Positions 8,917 to 17,902 of a stretch of 49,305 nt of DNA are shown here, piece after piece. The notes beneath the pieces were generated by a model that was not told the DNA's origin, did no database searches, and worked only from the letters and a program-made list of their open reading frames with translations. This DNA comes from Pseudobacteroides sp. Its GTDB lineage: Bacteria > Bacillota > Clostridia > Acetivibrionales > DSM-2933. The stretch spans positions 1-49,305 of the forward strand of contig NZ_DATCTU010000090.1 of assembly GCF_036567765.1 (NCBI RefSeq). The letters are read 5' to 3'. The stretch's first letter is position 1; every line of letters starts with the position of its first letter. The translations under genes were made by a program, and so were the position numbers.

Positions 8917-9244
8917 TTTAATCCCCCTTTAAATTTTTGTTAATTTATGTTTTTATAGCTTTTATAGTTATACAAAGACATGAGATTTTTTAGTGGGGTA
9001 ATCCTCCTTTTATCTATATAGTTATTCAATTAATGTTTGGATTTTGCTGGGGTTTTGGTTAAATACGGAAGTTTTTAGTAAAATATAAGGAATTAGACTA
9101 TATTAAAGGCATTAATAATCTTACATCTGTGATAGATTATTAACTTTTAATATTATGAACTAATTCCTTGTAAGATACCAGATTATTTTTATTGCAAATT
9201 AGGGGTACCTGCTGCCAGCAAATAATTTGTAGTTACCGGACTGA
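8917..9244. other. Intergenic region between two dockerin genes, with a large palindrome
   Basis: A 328-bp gap. It contains an 83-nt nested palindrome (9087-9169) and, nearer the downstream gene, the 10-mer TATCTATATA (9011-9020), which also occurs before two other minus-strand surface genes in this window. No ORF with a plausible start was seen and no consensus promoter stands out. Confidence 0.5.
9087..9169. repeat. Nested 83-nt palindromic element
   Basis: Outer arms AAGGAATTAG (9087-9096) and CTAATTCCTT (9160-9169) enclose inner arms TTAATAATCT (9112-9121) and AGATTATTAA (9134-9143), with further imperfect pairing between them. The result is one long hairpin. It may terminate the upstream dockerin gene, process the transcript, or be a small mobile palindrome. 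Confidence 0.6.
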
Positions 9245-11512
9245 TTAAAAGGTTACTGTTGATACTATAGTCCCTCCACTGTAGGTTCCCCCTGTTATTA
9301 AACCGTTTGCTTCAGTACCGCCTGTAACAGTACCACCTGCATAGATAGAGTACGTAGTACCTGTTAGAAGCTCAGGTGAAGAGAAAACTACTGAATTATA
9401 GGCATATTTAGGTTTGCCTGTAATGAGTGCTTTTCCTGTAGAATCCTTTATGCAAAGAGCAGCAGCAGCTGTTTGTGCCGATGAGAGCGTTACAGCTATT
9501 GATTGCTGATAGGATGCATCTGTTGGTAATTGGGAAACGTTTACATTAGAACCAGCTATTAGAACTGTTCCTCCGTTTATTGCAAAAGTAATGTATGGGT
9601 CTAAAAATGCTGCAGGTTGTGATTCAGGCCCATATCCAACAACAGTACCGCCGTTTATTGTTATTGAACTGCTGGTGCTAAGGGGATTTCCTTTTTTTGC
9701 ATTCAGTAATACTGACCCGTTGTTTATTGTAATTAAAGGAGCTTCTATACCTTCATCGCTCTTTGTAACAGTGAGGGTGCCGCCATTTACTACTACTCCT
9801 GTATCTGATACCAATCCTTGACCGCCTGCAGAAAGAGTAAGTTTGCCGCCATTTATTACCAGTTCCTCATCTTCGTTTTGAATGCCGTCTTTGGATGCAG
9901 TAATGTTAAATGTTCCACCTGTAATTTCAATTGCTCCATTGACATGTATACCGTCACTTACAGCGGATATAACATTTATAACTCCATTTTCCAAAAGAAC
10001 ATCATCCTTTCCGGAAATAGCATGGCCGTAATTACCTGTTATATTGAGAGTTCCCTTACCTTTAATCTCCAAGTCGTCACTGCTGAAAAGTGCAGCATTG
10101 GCATTTGGATCGCTGTATATTTTTCCGTCGATAAGTGTGTTGGTCGTACCTTCCTCAATAGTAATATAGAATTTGTCTGCATCATTGCAATATATTGCAG
10201 GACCGGTTGAATTGGTTATGCTTGCACCGCTTAATCTCAATTTAACCTTTTCAGTAGTGTTAATGTATATCATGCCATCAGTCAAGGTGCCTTTTACTGT
10301 ATGGTCTCCTCCCGATGTGATATTCACAACAGAACCGTTTACCGATATACCTGCACCTGTATAGGTTATTGAACTTCCTAAGTTAATTGTACCTGTATTG
10401 AGCTTCCATGCATCAGGATCTACAGGGGTAGGAGTTGGAGTAACCGGAGTCGGTGAGGCCGTAGAAGATGGTGCAGCTGAAGGAGTAACCGCAGGATAGT
10501 CGCTTGAAGTATTACCGAAGCCCTTGGCCAGAATTATTACATCTTCCATGTTTATGGAGCCGTTCATGTTTATGTCTGCCGCTGCATTGTAGTTTGCATC
10601 GTTTGTTATTGCGTTAAAGCTATTGGCTATTTTTACAACATCGCTCATGTTTATGGCATTGTCCTGTGTAATATCCCCTGCCCATATTTCTACGGGAGCA
10701 GCAGCAGACCCTATTGATACATTACCTTGAACAACAACGCTGCTGATTGTACGTGTGAGATAGCCGGCTTTGCTTATTTTTACTGTGTATCCGGCACTGC
10801 TTCCCGATACATCGGATATTTCAAAATATCCATTGGAATCAGTTATGGCACTTTTGCCATTTTCTGATAGTATAACTTTGAAGTCCCCGAACAGGCTTTT
10901 GTTTAAGGTTAAAAAAGATGGTTTCACATATCCGGATATCTTGTTGCCTGTGTTTGGGGTGCTTGAAATGTTTCTGCTGCGTGGTGTCGGGGTTGAAGCG
11001 GTTGTGAATTCAGAGGCACCGTCTGTTATTCGGCTGTAGGATTGATCATCCGCAAGTGCCGGAAATTTCACAGAATCCACTATTGTGCCGTCAGCCTTTT
11101 TTAATGTTATAGTTTCTCCTGCTGATGTCAGCTTAAAGTTTGTATGTATTTGTCCGTCTGCTGCTACTTTGCTTTTGTCAGACGCCCATATCAACAAATA
11201 TCCGTTAGAAGGAACTGTTCCTTGCGAGATAGTCCAGCTTGCTCCATCGTCAGAAATGGTATAACCTGCTAAATTAACAGGCTGGCTGCTGCTATTGTAG
11301 ATTTCAATCCAGTCTGAATAGGCACCGCCCAATGCTCCGCTTTTTGCATCATCCACGTCTCCGTCTCTAATGGTAATAGTGTTTGCTGCCATAATTTCGT
11401 TAATAAACAATGCTTGTCCCGCTTCTGCGGATACCTTTAAATTTAATGAAGGAGCCATTGCTGTCGCTAGAATAAGTGTACCTGTAAGAATACTAGGTAT
11501 GAGTTTTTTCAT
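9245..11512 (-). CDS. Secreted lamin-tail/X-module/dockerin protein with Cthe_2159-type beta-helix
   Basis: A 755-residue exported protein. Order: signal peptide (1-30), lamin-tail domain (about 34-178, with INEIMAAN and DWIEIYNSS), X-like module (191-274), dockerin (277-338, loops at D280-D291 and D313-D324), Pro/Thr/Ser linker (340-366), and a Cthe_2159-type beta-helix (367-755). Apart from the extra lamin-tail domain it closely follows the paralogue at 6946-8916, and the ribosome sites are nearly identical (AAAGGGGGATTAA). Lamin-tail domains in clostridial surface proteins often accompany CotH-kinase domains, but none is present here. It starts 95 bp after the DUF4956 gene stop, in the same direction. 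A role as a scaffold-bound polysaccharide-binding protein is inferred. Confidence 0.9.
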   Translation of the reverse strand: MKKLIPSILTGTLILATAMAPSLNLKVSAEAGQALFINEIMAANTITIRDGDVDDAKSGALGGAYSDWIEIYNSSSQPVNLAGYTISDDGASWTISQGTVPSNGYLLIWASDKSKVAADGQIHTNFKLTSAGETITLKKADGTIVDSVKFPALADDQSYSRITDGASEFTTASTPTPRSRNISSTPNTGNKISGYVKPSFLTLNKSLFGDFKVILSENGKSAITDSNGYFEISDVSGSSAGYTVKISKAGYLTRTISSVVVQGNVSIGSAAAPVEIWAGDITQDNAINMSDVVKIANSFNAITNDANYNAAADINMNGSINMEDVIILAKGFGNTSSDYPAVTPSAAPSSTASPTPVTPTPTPVDPDAWKLNTGTINLGSSITYTGAGISVNGSVVNITSGGDHTVKGTLTDGMIYINTTEKVKLRLSGASITNSTGPAIYCNDADKFYITIEEGTTNTLIDGKIYSDPNANAALFSSDDLEIKGKGTLNITGNYGHAISGKDDVLLENGVINVISAVSDGIHVNGAIEITGGTFNITASKDGIQNEDEELVINGGKLTLSAGGQGLVSDTGVVVNGGTLTVTKSDEGIEAPLITINNGSVLLNAKKGNPLSTSSSITINGGTVVGYGPESQPAAFLDPYITFAINGGTVLIAGSNVNVSQLPTDASYQQSIAVTLSSAQTAAAALCIKDSTGKALITGKPKYAYNSVVFSSPELLTGTTYSIYAGGTVTGGTEANGLITGGTYSGGTIVSTVTF

Positions 11513-11556
11513 AGTTAATCCCCCTTTAGAATAGTTTTATTTTTCCATGGCTAATT

Positions 11557-11566
11557 TATCTATATA
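11557..11566 (-). promoter_or_regulatory. Shared 10-mer upstream of surface-protein genes
   Basis: TATCTATATA (top strand) occurs here, at 9011-9020 and at 17905-17914. Each copy is upstream of a minus-strand gene for an exported surface protein. On the minus strand a TATAAT-like element lies just before this copy. A shared regulatory site is possible, but the motif is short and AT-rich. Confidence 0.25.
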
Positions 11567-11607
11567 CTATATTATAACAAAGTAATTGCCTCAAATCTCA
11601 AAAGTTA

Positions 11608-12294
11608 TTAATATGGAGCAACATCGGCGTTCATTGACAATATGATGTTTAAATTACCGTTTCTGCAGCGTAAAGCATCAAGAAAATCCTTTTGGTTGAT
11701 ATCTTCTTTAATAGTTATAGTGTATACAAGTTCGAACAATGAGCCCAAATCAGTAGTCTTTACTTTTCTTAATTCATAGCTTATCGTATACTTTTCAAAA
11801 ATATCATCAAAAACCCCTTGATAATCTAAATCCTCGGGAATGGTGATTTTCAACATCTTGCTTGCTACTTTGCTTACTCCAAAGTTTGTCATGTTTAAAA
11901 CTGCCATGAACAAGCATAACAAAACGGTAAACAGTACAGCATATCCTAATAAACCTACACCGCATGCAAGACCGGCTGCCATCGCAAATAATACATAAGA
12001 AATATCCTTTGGATCACCCGCCGTGCTTCTGAAGCGGATTATGGCAAATGCCCCTGATAAACTGAAAGCCCTTGCTATATTGCTGCCAACCAGCAGTATG
12101 ATGATGGCAATTATTGAGGGAACCATTACCAGAGTCAGAGAAAAACCCTGTGGTGCTGTCCCCTTTTTGTTTGTTTTCATAAACGTAAAGCTTATGATTA
12201 TGCCTAATAAAAATGCAGCAAAAACGGTTAAAATTGAATTACCCAAATCCAGTTTAGTTGCTACGTTAGCAACATCAAATATTTCGTCAAGCAT
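11608..12294 (-). CDS. DUF4956 membrane protein
   Basis: A 228-residue protein with four hydrophobic segments in the first ~140 residues and a soluble C-terminal domain. The hallmark is the stretch ARAFSLSGAFAIIRFRSTAG followed by DPKDISYVLFAMAAGL, characteristic of DUF4956. The C-terminal domain (about 150-225) has an alternating beta/alpha pattern resembling a small ferredoxin-like sensor fold. Its biochemical function is unknown. In many bacteria DUF4956 genes sit next to VTC-domain polyphosphate polymerase homologues and CotH genes; here it directly follows the VTC gene with a 49-bp gap. ATG 12294 has AGGGGGA upstream. Assignment to the family is secure. Confidence 0.9.
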   Translation of the reverse strand: MLDEIFDVANVATKLDLGNSILTVFAAFLLGIIISFTFMKTNKKGTAPQGFSLTLVMVPSIIAIIILLVGSNIARAFSLSGAFAIIRFRSTAGDPKDISYVLFAMAAGLACGVGLLGYAVLFTVLLCLFMAVLNMTNFGVSKVASKMLKITIPEDLDYQGVFDDIFEKYTISYELRKVKTTDLGSLFELVYTITIKEDINQKDFLDALRCRNGNLNIILSMNADVAPY

Positions 12295-12343
12295 TTCTTT
12301 TCATTTCCCCCTAGAATAAATTTTTATCTCTTTTTATCTTTAT

Positions 12344-13072
12344 TTACATAACTGCCTGTGAATTTTTTCTTACCAAAGTTTTGAATTCTGTTCCGTATTT
12401 CGAAAAGCTTCTCTTATATAGTTTATATTCGCTTAGCATCCTAGTAAGCCAAATGGGAATAGTTTTCTCAGCTTTTACTTCCATTAGCCAGACATCCTTA
12501 TTCAGAAGTTGTTCACCATGATCTCCTAACTCCAGTCTCAGGTCTTCTCTTCTTGTTCGAATATTTGTATCGAAGGTGATGCGCAGGTCTCTATTGTCTA
12601 TGCCAAAGTACGCTTTCCTGTCATATGCCAGATAAAGTTTGGGTTCTAAATCATAAACAGATAGAAAGTACTCAATTTCATTGAGAACCTGCTTGTTCAT
12701 ATACTTTTTGAGTTCGGGTTTTTGGCCGGTTGCAACAAAATCATAGGCTTCGCTTAATGTTAGTTTGGTTCTTCTTTTATTGACCAGCCCACATACTTTT
12801 TTCTTTATTTCCAGATAGACTTTATCTTCTAGAGAAGGAACACCATAAGCTCGCAAGCGTAGTTTTTCCTTATACTTGGGTTTGGACAATGACTTTCGGA
12901 TAAGGTGATGATCTTTGGTATCATAGTAAATGTTTGCGATTGTGTAAAAGTCATGCTTTTTATTGTACTCATCCAATTCCATGTACTGATCCAGTGTACG
13001 AAGAACCTTTTCATAGGTATGTGTGTTCATCATGAATTTTTTTTCATACCTATTAAATACTTCAATTGCCAT
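12344..13072 (-). CDS. VTC-domain polyphosphate polymerase homologue
   Basis: A 242-residue cytosolic tunnel-fold protein of the VTC family. The residues expected for nucleotide, phosphate and metal binding appear intact: FNRYEKKF (6-13), KEKLRLRAYG with paired Arg72 and Arg74, EIKKK (88-92), DRKAYFG (151-157), FDTNIRTRR (167-175), LMEVKAE (196-202) and the terminal SKYGT motif (224-228). In yeast the VTC domain makes polyphosphate from ATP and feeds it through a membrane channel. Bacterial stand-alone members are less studied. The adjacent DUF4956 membrane protein could be the membrane partner. ATG 13072 follows AAGGGGG. Catalytic activity is inferred from conserved residues. Confidence 0.9.
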   Translation of the reverse strand: MAIEVFNRYEKKFMMNTHTYEKVLRTLDQYMELDEYNKKHDFYTIANIYYDTKDHHLIRKSLSKPKYKEKLRLRAYGVPSLEDKVYLEIKKKVCGLVNKRRTKLTLSEAYDFVATGQKPELKKYMNKQVLNEIEYFLSVYDLEPKLYLAYDRKAYFGIDNRDLRITFDTNIRTRREDLRLELGDHGEQLLNKDVWLMEVKAEKTIPIWLTRMLSEYKLYKRSFSKYGTEFKTLVRKNSQAVM

Positions 13073-13144
13073 AACAGACTACCCCCTTAGAATTTTTATT
13101 TAATACTGCTCCATCTTCTAATGATGGCAGCAATTTATATTTTA

Positions 13145-13168
13145 ATTAATTGGATTTAGCCAATTAAT
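13145..13168. repeat. Inverted repeat upstream of the VTC gene
   Basis: Perfect 9-bp arms ATTAATTGG (13145-13153) and CCAATTAAT (13160-13168) around a 6-nt loop, in the 279-bp gap between the propeller gene and the VTC gene. It lies about 75 bp upstream of the VTC start on the minus strand, so it could be an operator. The rest of the gap is AT-rich and otherwise featureless. Confidence 0.45.
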
Positions 13169-13351
13169 CTTGTACGATTTTATTAATTAAATTCGATTAG
13201 TATTTTCATGATAATTAACTATTCCACCTATAGGTTACAAGATTTGAGTTTATTTTCAGTCACTAAAACCAATATAAATTTTACTATATTTTAATATTAT
13301 ATTAATCCAGTATAAAAATCTTCGCGAAGTTGTGGCAGTAGTTGCCAAAGC

Positions 13352-16156
13352 CTATTTAAGGTATAGGATGCCGGACTCCTTCATGTCTTTATAGTTTGTC
13401 GCCTTAATGCAGTTACCTGATAGTGTATACAACACATCATCTATGTATAATATCCTCTCTATAAAAGAGGGATCTTTGGTGATGTAATCATTGGAAACAG
13501 CAGGAATATCAGACTGTGTGTCATGAGAGATTTTTCCCCGAAGCTTAAACCCTTCACTGCTGCTTACATTATAAACGTAGGCCCCCTGAAATTTGATTCT
13601 TCCAAAAGACCAATCATCTATTGCATTGGCCATATTATCGGTTTTTTCGGCAACACTGACAGGGAACGCCATGAGGCCAAGGTGCTTCATATATAAAAGT
13701 GCTTTATGATTTCTAAGGAGTCCAGAATCGCTTCCTCTGTCTCCGATTATTTCAACAAATTTTTCCTTTGGGTTGTTTACATCCGTCACATCAAACAGGG
13801 CCATTTTGATGCCTTGGTACCAGGAAAAGCCTTCATTTCCGCCTTTGGTATCCTTACCGAATCCTATAATATGGTTTTCGTCGTAGGGATGCAAGTACTC
13901 GCTGTAGCCCGGAATTTTCAGCTCTCCAAGGACTTTGGGATGCCTTGAGTCTTTCAGGTCAATGACAAAAAGAGGATCCACATTCCTAAATGTTACCAGA
14001 TAAAGCCTGTCGCCCATAAAACGGGTAGAGTATATTTGCTCACCTGGAGCAAGCCTATTTAGAAATCCTATTTGTTTTAATTTGTCGTCCAATATATAGA
14101 CACTGCTGGAGGAATCTCTGAAGACACTGCTTTGGACTGCCAGCCTTAGATTGCCGTTGTATTCGTCCATGGAAAACTGATTATGAAGCCTGCCGTCCAC
14201 AAAAGTCGTGTCGCATTCTCCCAGACCGTCACCTTGTATTTTTATCCTGTATATATAGGTGCCATAGTTATAAAAGTCATATCTTTGGCTGTCATCAATA
14301 TTATTCCAAAAGTCGCTTAACCCCATTTTTATGGCCGCTTGCGAAGATTCAGCCATATATATATATTTCTCAGAGACATAAATGGTGTCTGTGTTTCCGG
14401 CATATGCCTTTACAATGGAGGGAGAAGCTTGATTATCCATGGGGAATACAGATATATAATTAACCCAGTGTATGCCTTTATTGGAAGACGATAAATAATA
14501 GGCATTATTATAGTCAAAATCTCTAGTTGATTGTTTTGTAGACGTATCATAATACTCAGGATAAATAATTTCATTGTCATTTGATTTCACACTTGATGTT
14601 GTAATAATATATAACTTGTTTTCTATAAGTCTTGAGGACTTATAGGAGCCTTTTAACTTCAATGTTCTTTCTAGTGCAGGGTTTTTGGGGTTAGCAATGT
14701 TATAAGTCCTGACTATCGTATTTTGCGAATTGTCATAGTAATATGGATGATCTAATTCATATTCACTGCTGCCATCTCCCAACACTACGGATATATGGTT
14801 TTTATACAGCATTATTTCAACAGGTGTCAGATTTTCCAAAGAAAAGCTTTTGGTAAACTCAACTTTCATTTGATCTACAGGAGAAGCCTTTGCTATTACA
14901 AGATCCCTATCCTTTATATAATATATATGCTTTCCATCGGTCTTGACAATATCAGCCTCATCAATATTTTCAACCTGCGTATTTGTGCGGGATACAGAAT
15001 TAGAGGACTTATAAGATGCTGAATCACTTTTACTCATTTCCAATCCAACGCTTCCTGAATAGAAGGAATCAAATGCCTCCGGGTTTCCCAGAAAACCTGT
15101 ACAAAGCAAGTAAGGCAGTTCAAGCTCATTTGATCTGTATGTATTGGGGTTATCTGTGAAGCTTTTTATTATGCTTGTGTATCTTGTTTTGCTTTTTAGT
15201 GCCTCAATTCCCGGTTTCGGTGATGCCGACAGATTTACAAGACCTGTAATGAAAATAAATGCATTAAAAATGATAATGAGAGATATGAGTGCGGGGAACA
15301 GCAATTTTCCTGCTAATTTCCAATATGATTTTTTGTTTGTATAATCTCTATTGTGTCCTGCAGAATTTAACGTACTGGAGTATTTGTCTGTCATTATCTC
15401 GAATGAGGACAAGCAGTCTTTTCTCATTTTAAATGATATTATTGTAATTGTGTTGAATATTAGGAATACGGAAAAAAGTAGTAGAGTACCTTCCGGATTA
15501 ATGGACTTTATGTTGTATTTCTGCTTAAGCATGGTCCATACAACATAAAGCAAGATTATGGACAGGTTCTTGAAGAATTCAATTAAAAATCCTTTTGTGA
15601 AATCTGCAGAAAATGTATAGGAAAAGCTGCTTTTATATCTCAATATTATAAGACTTTTTATATTAGCTCCAACAAAATCCAATAGGCCTAAAATGGACGA
15701 TACAAATATTAAAAAGATCACTAAAGAAAATAGCCCGTTCATTGAATTAATTGAAGCGGATATATATATAAGACCTGCTAAAAGCATACCAAATGCAACA
15801 AGCCTTACTATTAGCGACAAGATGAAGTACAGGCTATATTGAAGTATTATTTTTTTAGTAGGGAAAGAAAAAATATCTTTTATAGATAAATGCCTTTTGT
15901 CAAGGTTTAGCATTATTGATGAAATAAAGAGGCATAACATTATGAAGGTTATAGCAAAAAACACGGTTGTCAGTAGGCCTCCATGAGTTAGATCAACGCC
16001 TGATTTTCTTAATAACACGTCTTCCCAGGAAACAAATGCAGAGAGTGTTAAGAAAATAATCTCCAATACAGTTAAGCTTGCAACCATGAGCAGGAATCTA
16101 AGTTTGTATTTTGAGAAAAATTCTTTAAGGGATATTTCACCATCAGTGTGAACCAT
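13352..16156 (-). CDS. Membrane protein fused to a secreted beta-propeller domain
   Basis: A ~934-residue fusion. The first ~330 residues hold about seven or eight hydrophobic helices and match no family I recognise. The remaining ~600 residues form a Beta_propel (PF09826-type) domain, marked by TQVENIDEADIVKTDGKHIY and repeated blade motifs such as KNPALERTLKLKG and SRHPKVLGELKIPG. Most Beta_propel proteins have a signal peptide or a single anchor, so the polytopic N-terminal half is unusual. The ribosome site AAGGAG sits 7 bp before the second ATG (16156) and only 1 bp before the first (16162), so I choose 16156. It precedes the VTC gene on the same strand with a 279-bp gap. Function unknown; an extracytoplasmic interaction or sensing role is inferred. 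Confidence 0.85.
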   Translation of the reverse strand: MVHTDGEISLKEFFSKYKLRFLLMVASLTVLEIIFLTLSAFVSWEDVLLRKSGVDLTHGGLLTTVFFAITFIMLCLFISSIMLNLDKRHLSIKDIFSFPTKKIILQYSLYFILSLIVRLVAFGMLLAGLIYISASINSMNGLFSLVIFLIFVSSILGLLDFVGANIKSLIILRYKSSFSYTFSADFTKGFLIEFFKNLSIILLYVVWTMLKQKYNIKSINPEGTLLLFSVFLIFNTITIISFKMRKDCLSSFEIMTDKYSSTLNSAGHNRDYTNKKSYWKLAGKLLFPALISLIIIFNAFIFITGLVNLSASPKPGIEALKSKTRYTSIIKSFTDNPNTYRSNELELPYLLCTGFLGNPEAFDSFYSGSVGLEMSKSDSASYKSSNSVSRTNTQVENIDEADIVKTDGKHIYYIKDRDLVIAKASPVDQMKVEFTKSFSLENLTPVEIMLYKNHISVVLGDGSSEYELDHPYYYDNSQNTIVRTYNIANPKNPALERTLKLKGSYKSSRLIENKLYIITTSSVKSNDNEIIYPEYYDTSTKQSTRDFDYNNAYYLSSSNKGIHWVNYISVFPMDNQASPSIVKAYAGNTDTIYVSEKYIYMAESSQAAIKMGLSDFWNNIDDSQRYDFYNYGTYIYRIKIQGDGLGECDTTFVDGRLHNQFSMDEYNGNLRLAVQSSVFRDSSSSVYILDDKLKQIGFLNRLAPGEQIYSTRFMGDRLYLVTFRNVDPLFVIDLKDSRHPKVLGELKIPGYSEYLHPYDENHIIGFGKDTKGGNEGFSWYQGIKMALFDVTDVNNPKEKFVEIIGDRGSDSGLLRNHKALLYMKHLGLMAFPVSVAEKTDNMANAIDDWSFGRIKFQGAYVYNVSSSEGFKLRGKISHDTQSDIPAVSNDYITKDPSFIERILYIDDVLYTLSGNCIKATNYKDMKESGILYLK

Positions 16157-16266
16157 ATGCATTCTCCTTTTTGCAATAATTGATTTTAATATATCATCAA
16201 ATGGCTTTAGGAACTGATAACAATATTATACTACGAATCTGCAAAAAAGAGTATTTTAACATAAAG

Positions 16267-16309
16267 GCTGCAAGCCTACATTTGCACTTGACAAAAGTAA
16301 TCTTGCAGC
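16267..16309 (-). terminator. Possible terminator-like hairpin after the SLH-LRR gene
   Basis: GCTGCAAG (16267-16274) pairs with CTTGCAGC (16302-16309) around a 27-nt loop, about 20 bp after the stop of the minus-strand gene at 16331. There is no strong T-run, so termination is uncertain. Confidence 0.4.
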
Positions 16310-16330
16310 ACTTATTGAGTAGATTATTAA

Positions 16331-17683
16331 TTATCTGAAATTAGGCTTGTAATCCGTTGCGAGAAGTTTCTTGTTTTCAATGGGGATATAGCTTGATATG
16401 GGATTGTTTTCAATAAATAAAACTATGAGAGGCAGGTTTCTAAGGGAAGACAGATCTGTCACATTATTCTCAATCATATATAAAAACTGCATATTATTTA
16501 ATGATGCAAGAACATTTATATTACAGATGTCATTTCCGCTTATGTCTAAAGAATCCAGAAGAGGGAATTCCGATAGGAATGAAATATCGGGATTCTTGTT
16601 GTATTTCATATACAGGGATTTGAGGCCTTTATTTTCTGTAAGGGGACTGAAATCCGATATAAGGTTTACATCTGCACTGAAGAACTCCAATTCAGTAAGA
16701 TTCTTTAAGGGAGAAATATCTGATAGCTTGTTATTGTCTACTCTGATAGAATTAAGGTTCTTTAGGTATGCAAGCTCGGAGATATCTGATATATTGTTAT
16801 TTGATATATCCAACGAAATAATATTTTTAAATCTCCTCAAACCTTCAAGACTTGTTAGGTTGCAATTTTTTAAGGATAATATTTCAGTTGATAGTATATC
16901 TGCTTCTGATAGGGGGGTGCTCAACTCGCTTTCTGTTACAGGGATCTTTTTCTTAACAAGTAGGTATGCCTTTATTGCTCTTTCTAGAGTGGCATCCATT
17001 GTTATTTCAGGGCTTGAAGTTTTAATGTCCTGGTTTTTCAAAGTTTGGCCCGACATTTCTGATGGCACCGATTCTTTCGCAAGATCTGATTTTTCTGCAG
17101 CTAAAAGCACCATTTTACAGGCTTCTGCATGTGTCACCAGGTTATTAGGCTTGAAAAAGAGACCGTCCGGGTCGTTATACCCCGATATAACTCCTTTATT
17201 GCTAAGAGTTATTATGCTTTCAAAAAACCACTGTTTTTTATTGACATCACGAAAGGGATTATTTTCTGACGGAATATCTGGTAAGAAAAAGGATTTGTAT
17301 AAAATTGCAGCAAATTCAGCTCTTGTAATGTTATTATAAGGCTTGAAGGTTCCGTCGCTATAGCCATTAATAACATCCGCATTAGCAAGCTTCAAAACAG
17401 ACTCTATAGAGGTTTTTTCACAGATGTGTATATCAGCAAACCGGGTGTTTTCTTTTTGAGGAAGCTCAATTAAGTGGCTTGCGGAAATGCAATCTATAAG
17501 GCATGCTGTTTCTAGTCGGTTAAGGCTTTCATTTGGATCATGGGTATCGTTTTTTAGTGCACCTAATTCTTTGCAGGTGTTGAGATATTTGTCATACCAT
17601 GCCGCGTAGCCTTTAACTGAAGGAAGCACTGTAAACATTACTGCGATGCATACTAAAACCTGGACAAGCATTCTTTTCTTCAT
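16331..17683 (-). CDS. Exported SLH-domain protein with leucine-rich repeats (internalin-like)
   Basis: A 450-residue secreted protein. The frame extends to 17758, but ATG 17683 is chosen because GAAAGGGG lies upstream and the protein then begins with a classical signal peptide (MKKRMLVQVLVCIAVMF...). A divergent and two clear SLH motifs follow (ADVINGYSDGTFKPYNNITR, then GVISGYNDPDGLFFKPNNLV), expected to bind secondary cell-wall polymer. A central linker leads to six or seven LRR_4-type repeats with NNNISDIS- and NNKLSDIS-like units. LRRs usually mediate protein or glycan binding. It is the first gene of the minus-strand surface cluster, although its link to the downstream genes is only positional. 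Confidence 0.9.
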   Translation of the reverse strand: MKKRMLVQVLVCIAVMFTVLPSVKGYAAWYDKYLNTCKELGALKNDTHDPNESLNRLETACLIDCISASHLIELPQKENTRFADIHICEKTSIESVLKLANADVINGYSDGTFKPYNNITRAEFAAILYKSFFLPDIPSENNPFRDVNKKQWFFESIITLSNKGVISGYNDPDGLFFKPNNLVTHAEACKMVLLAAEKSDLAKESVPSEMSGQTLKNQDIKTSSPEITMDATLERAIKAYLLVKKKIPVTESELSTPLSEADILSTEILSLKNCNLTSLEGLRRFKNIISLDISNNNISDISELAYLKNLNSIRVDNNKLSDISPLKNLTELEFFSADVNLISDFSPLTENKGLKSLYMKYNKNPDISFLSEFPLLDSLDISGNDICNINVLASLNNMQFLYMIENNVTDLSSLRNLPLIVLFIENNPISSYIPIENKKLLATDYKPNFR

Positions 17684-17873
17684 TTCCAAAACCCCTTTCG
17701 TATTTTTGATATAAATAATGAAAAACAAAGATCTATAAATACCGAAAGTATTGGACACATAGTGCTATGTGTTTATTAGTCCAAACATAATATATGCTAA
17801 TATTTATATTAAATTAGTTGGTTTTGCTTACTATTATGATATGCTTGATGATAAATTGAAAATTCTTAATATA

Positions 17874-17902
17874 ATTATTTCACTATTTTTAAATAAAGTC
17901 AA
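17874..17902 (-). promoter_or_regulatory. Candidate promoter for the SLH-LRR gene
   Basis: On the minus strand, TTGACT (17902-17897) is followed after 17 bp by AATAAT (17879-17874). Each differs from consensus at one position. It lies about 190 bp upstream of the ATG at 17683. Confidence 0.4.

Noticed and set aside
8917..8990. Second ribosome-like site (GGAGGA on the minus strand near 9005) with a short peptide
   Set aside because: The nearest ATG is too far away and opens only a 13-codon frame; probably chance or leader sequence.
9818..10210. 130-codon plus-strand frame opposite the second beta-helix gene
   Set aside because: Shadow of repetitive beta-helix coding sequence, lacking a ribosome site.
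16398..17339. 313-codon plus-strand frame opposite the SLH-LRR gene
   Set aside because: It is the antisense shadow of a Leu/Asn-rich repeat gene; no ribosome site or domain, and the minus-strand protein is clearly real.
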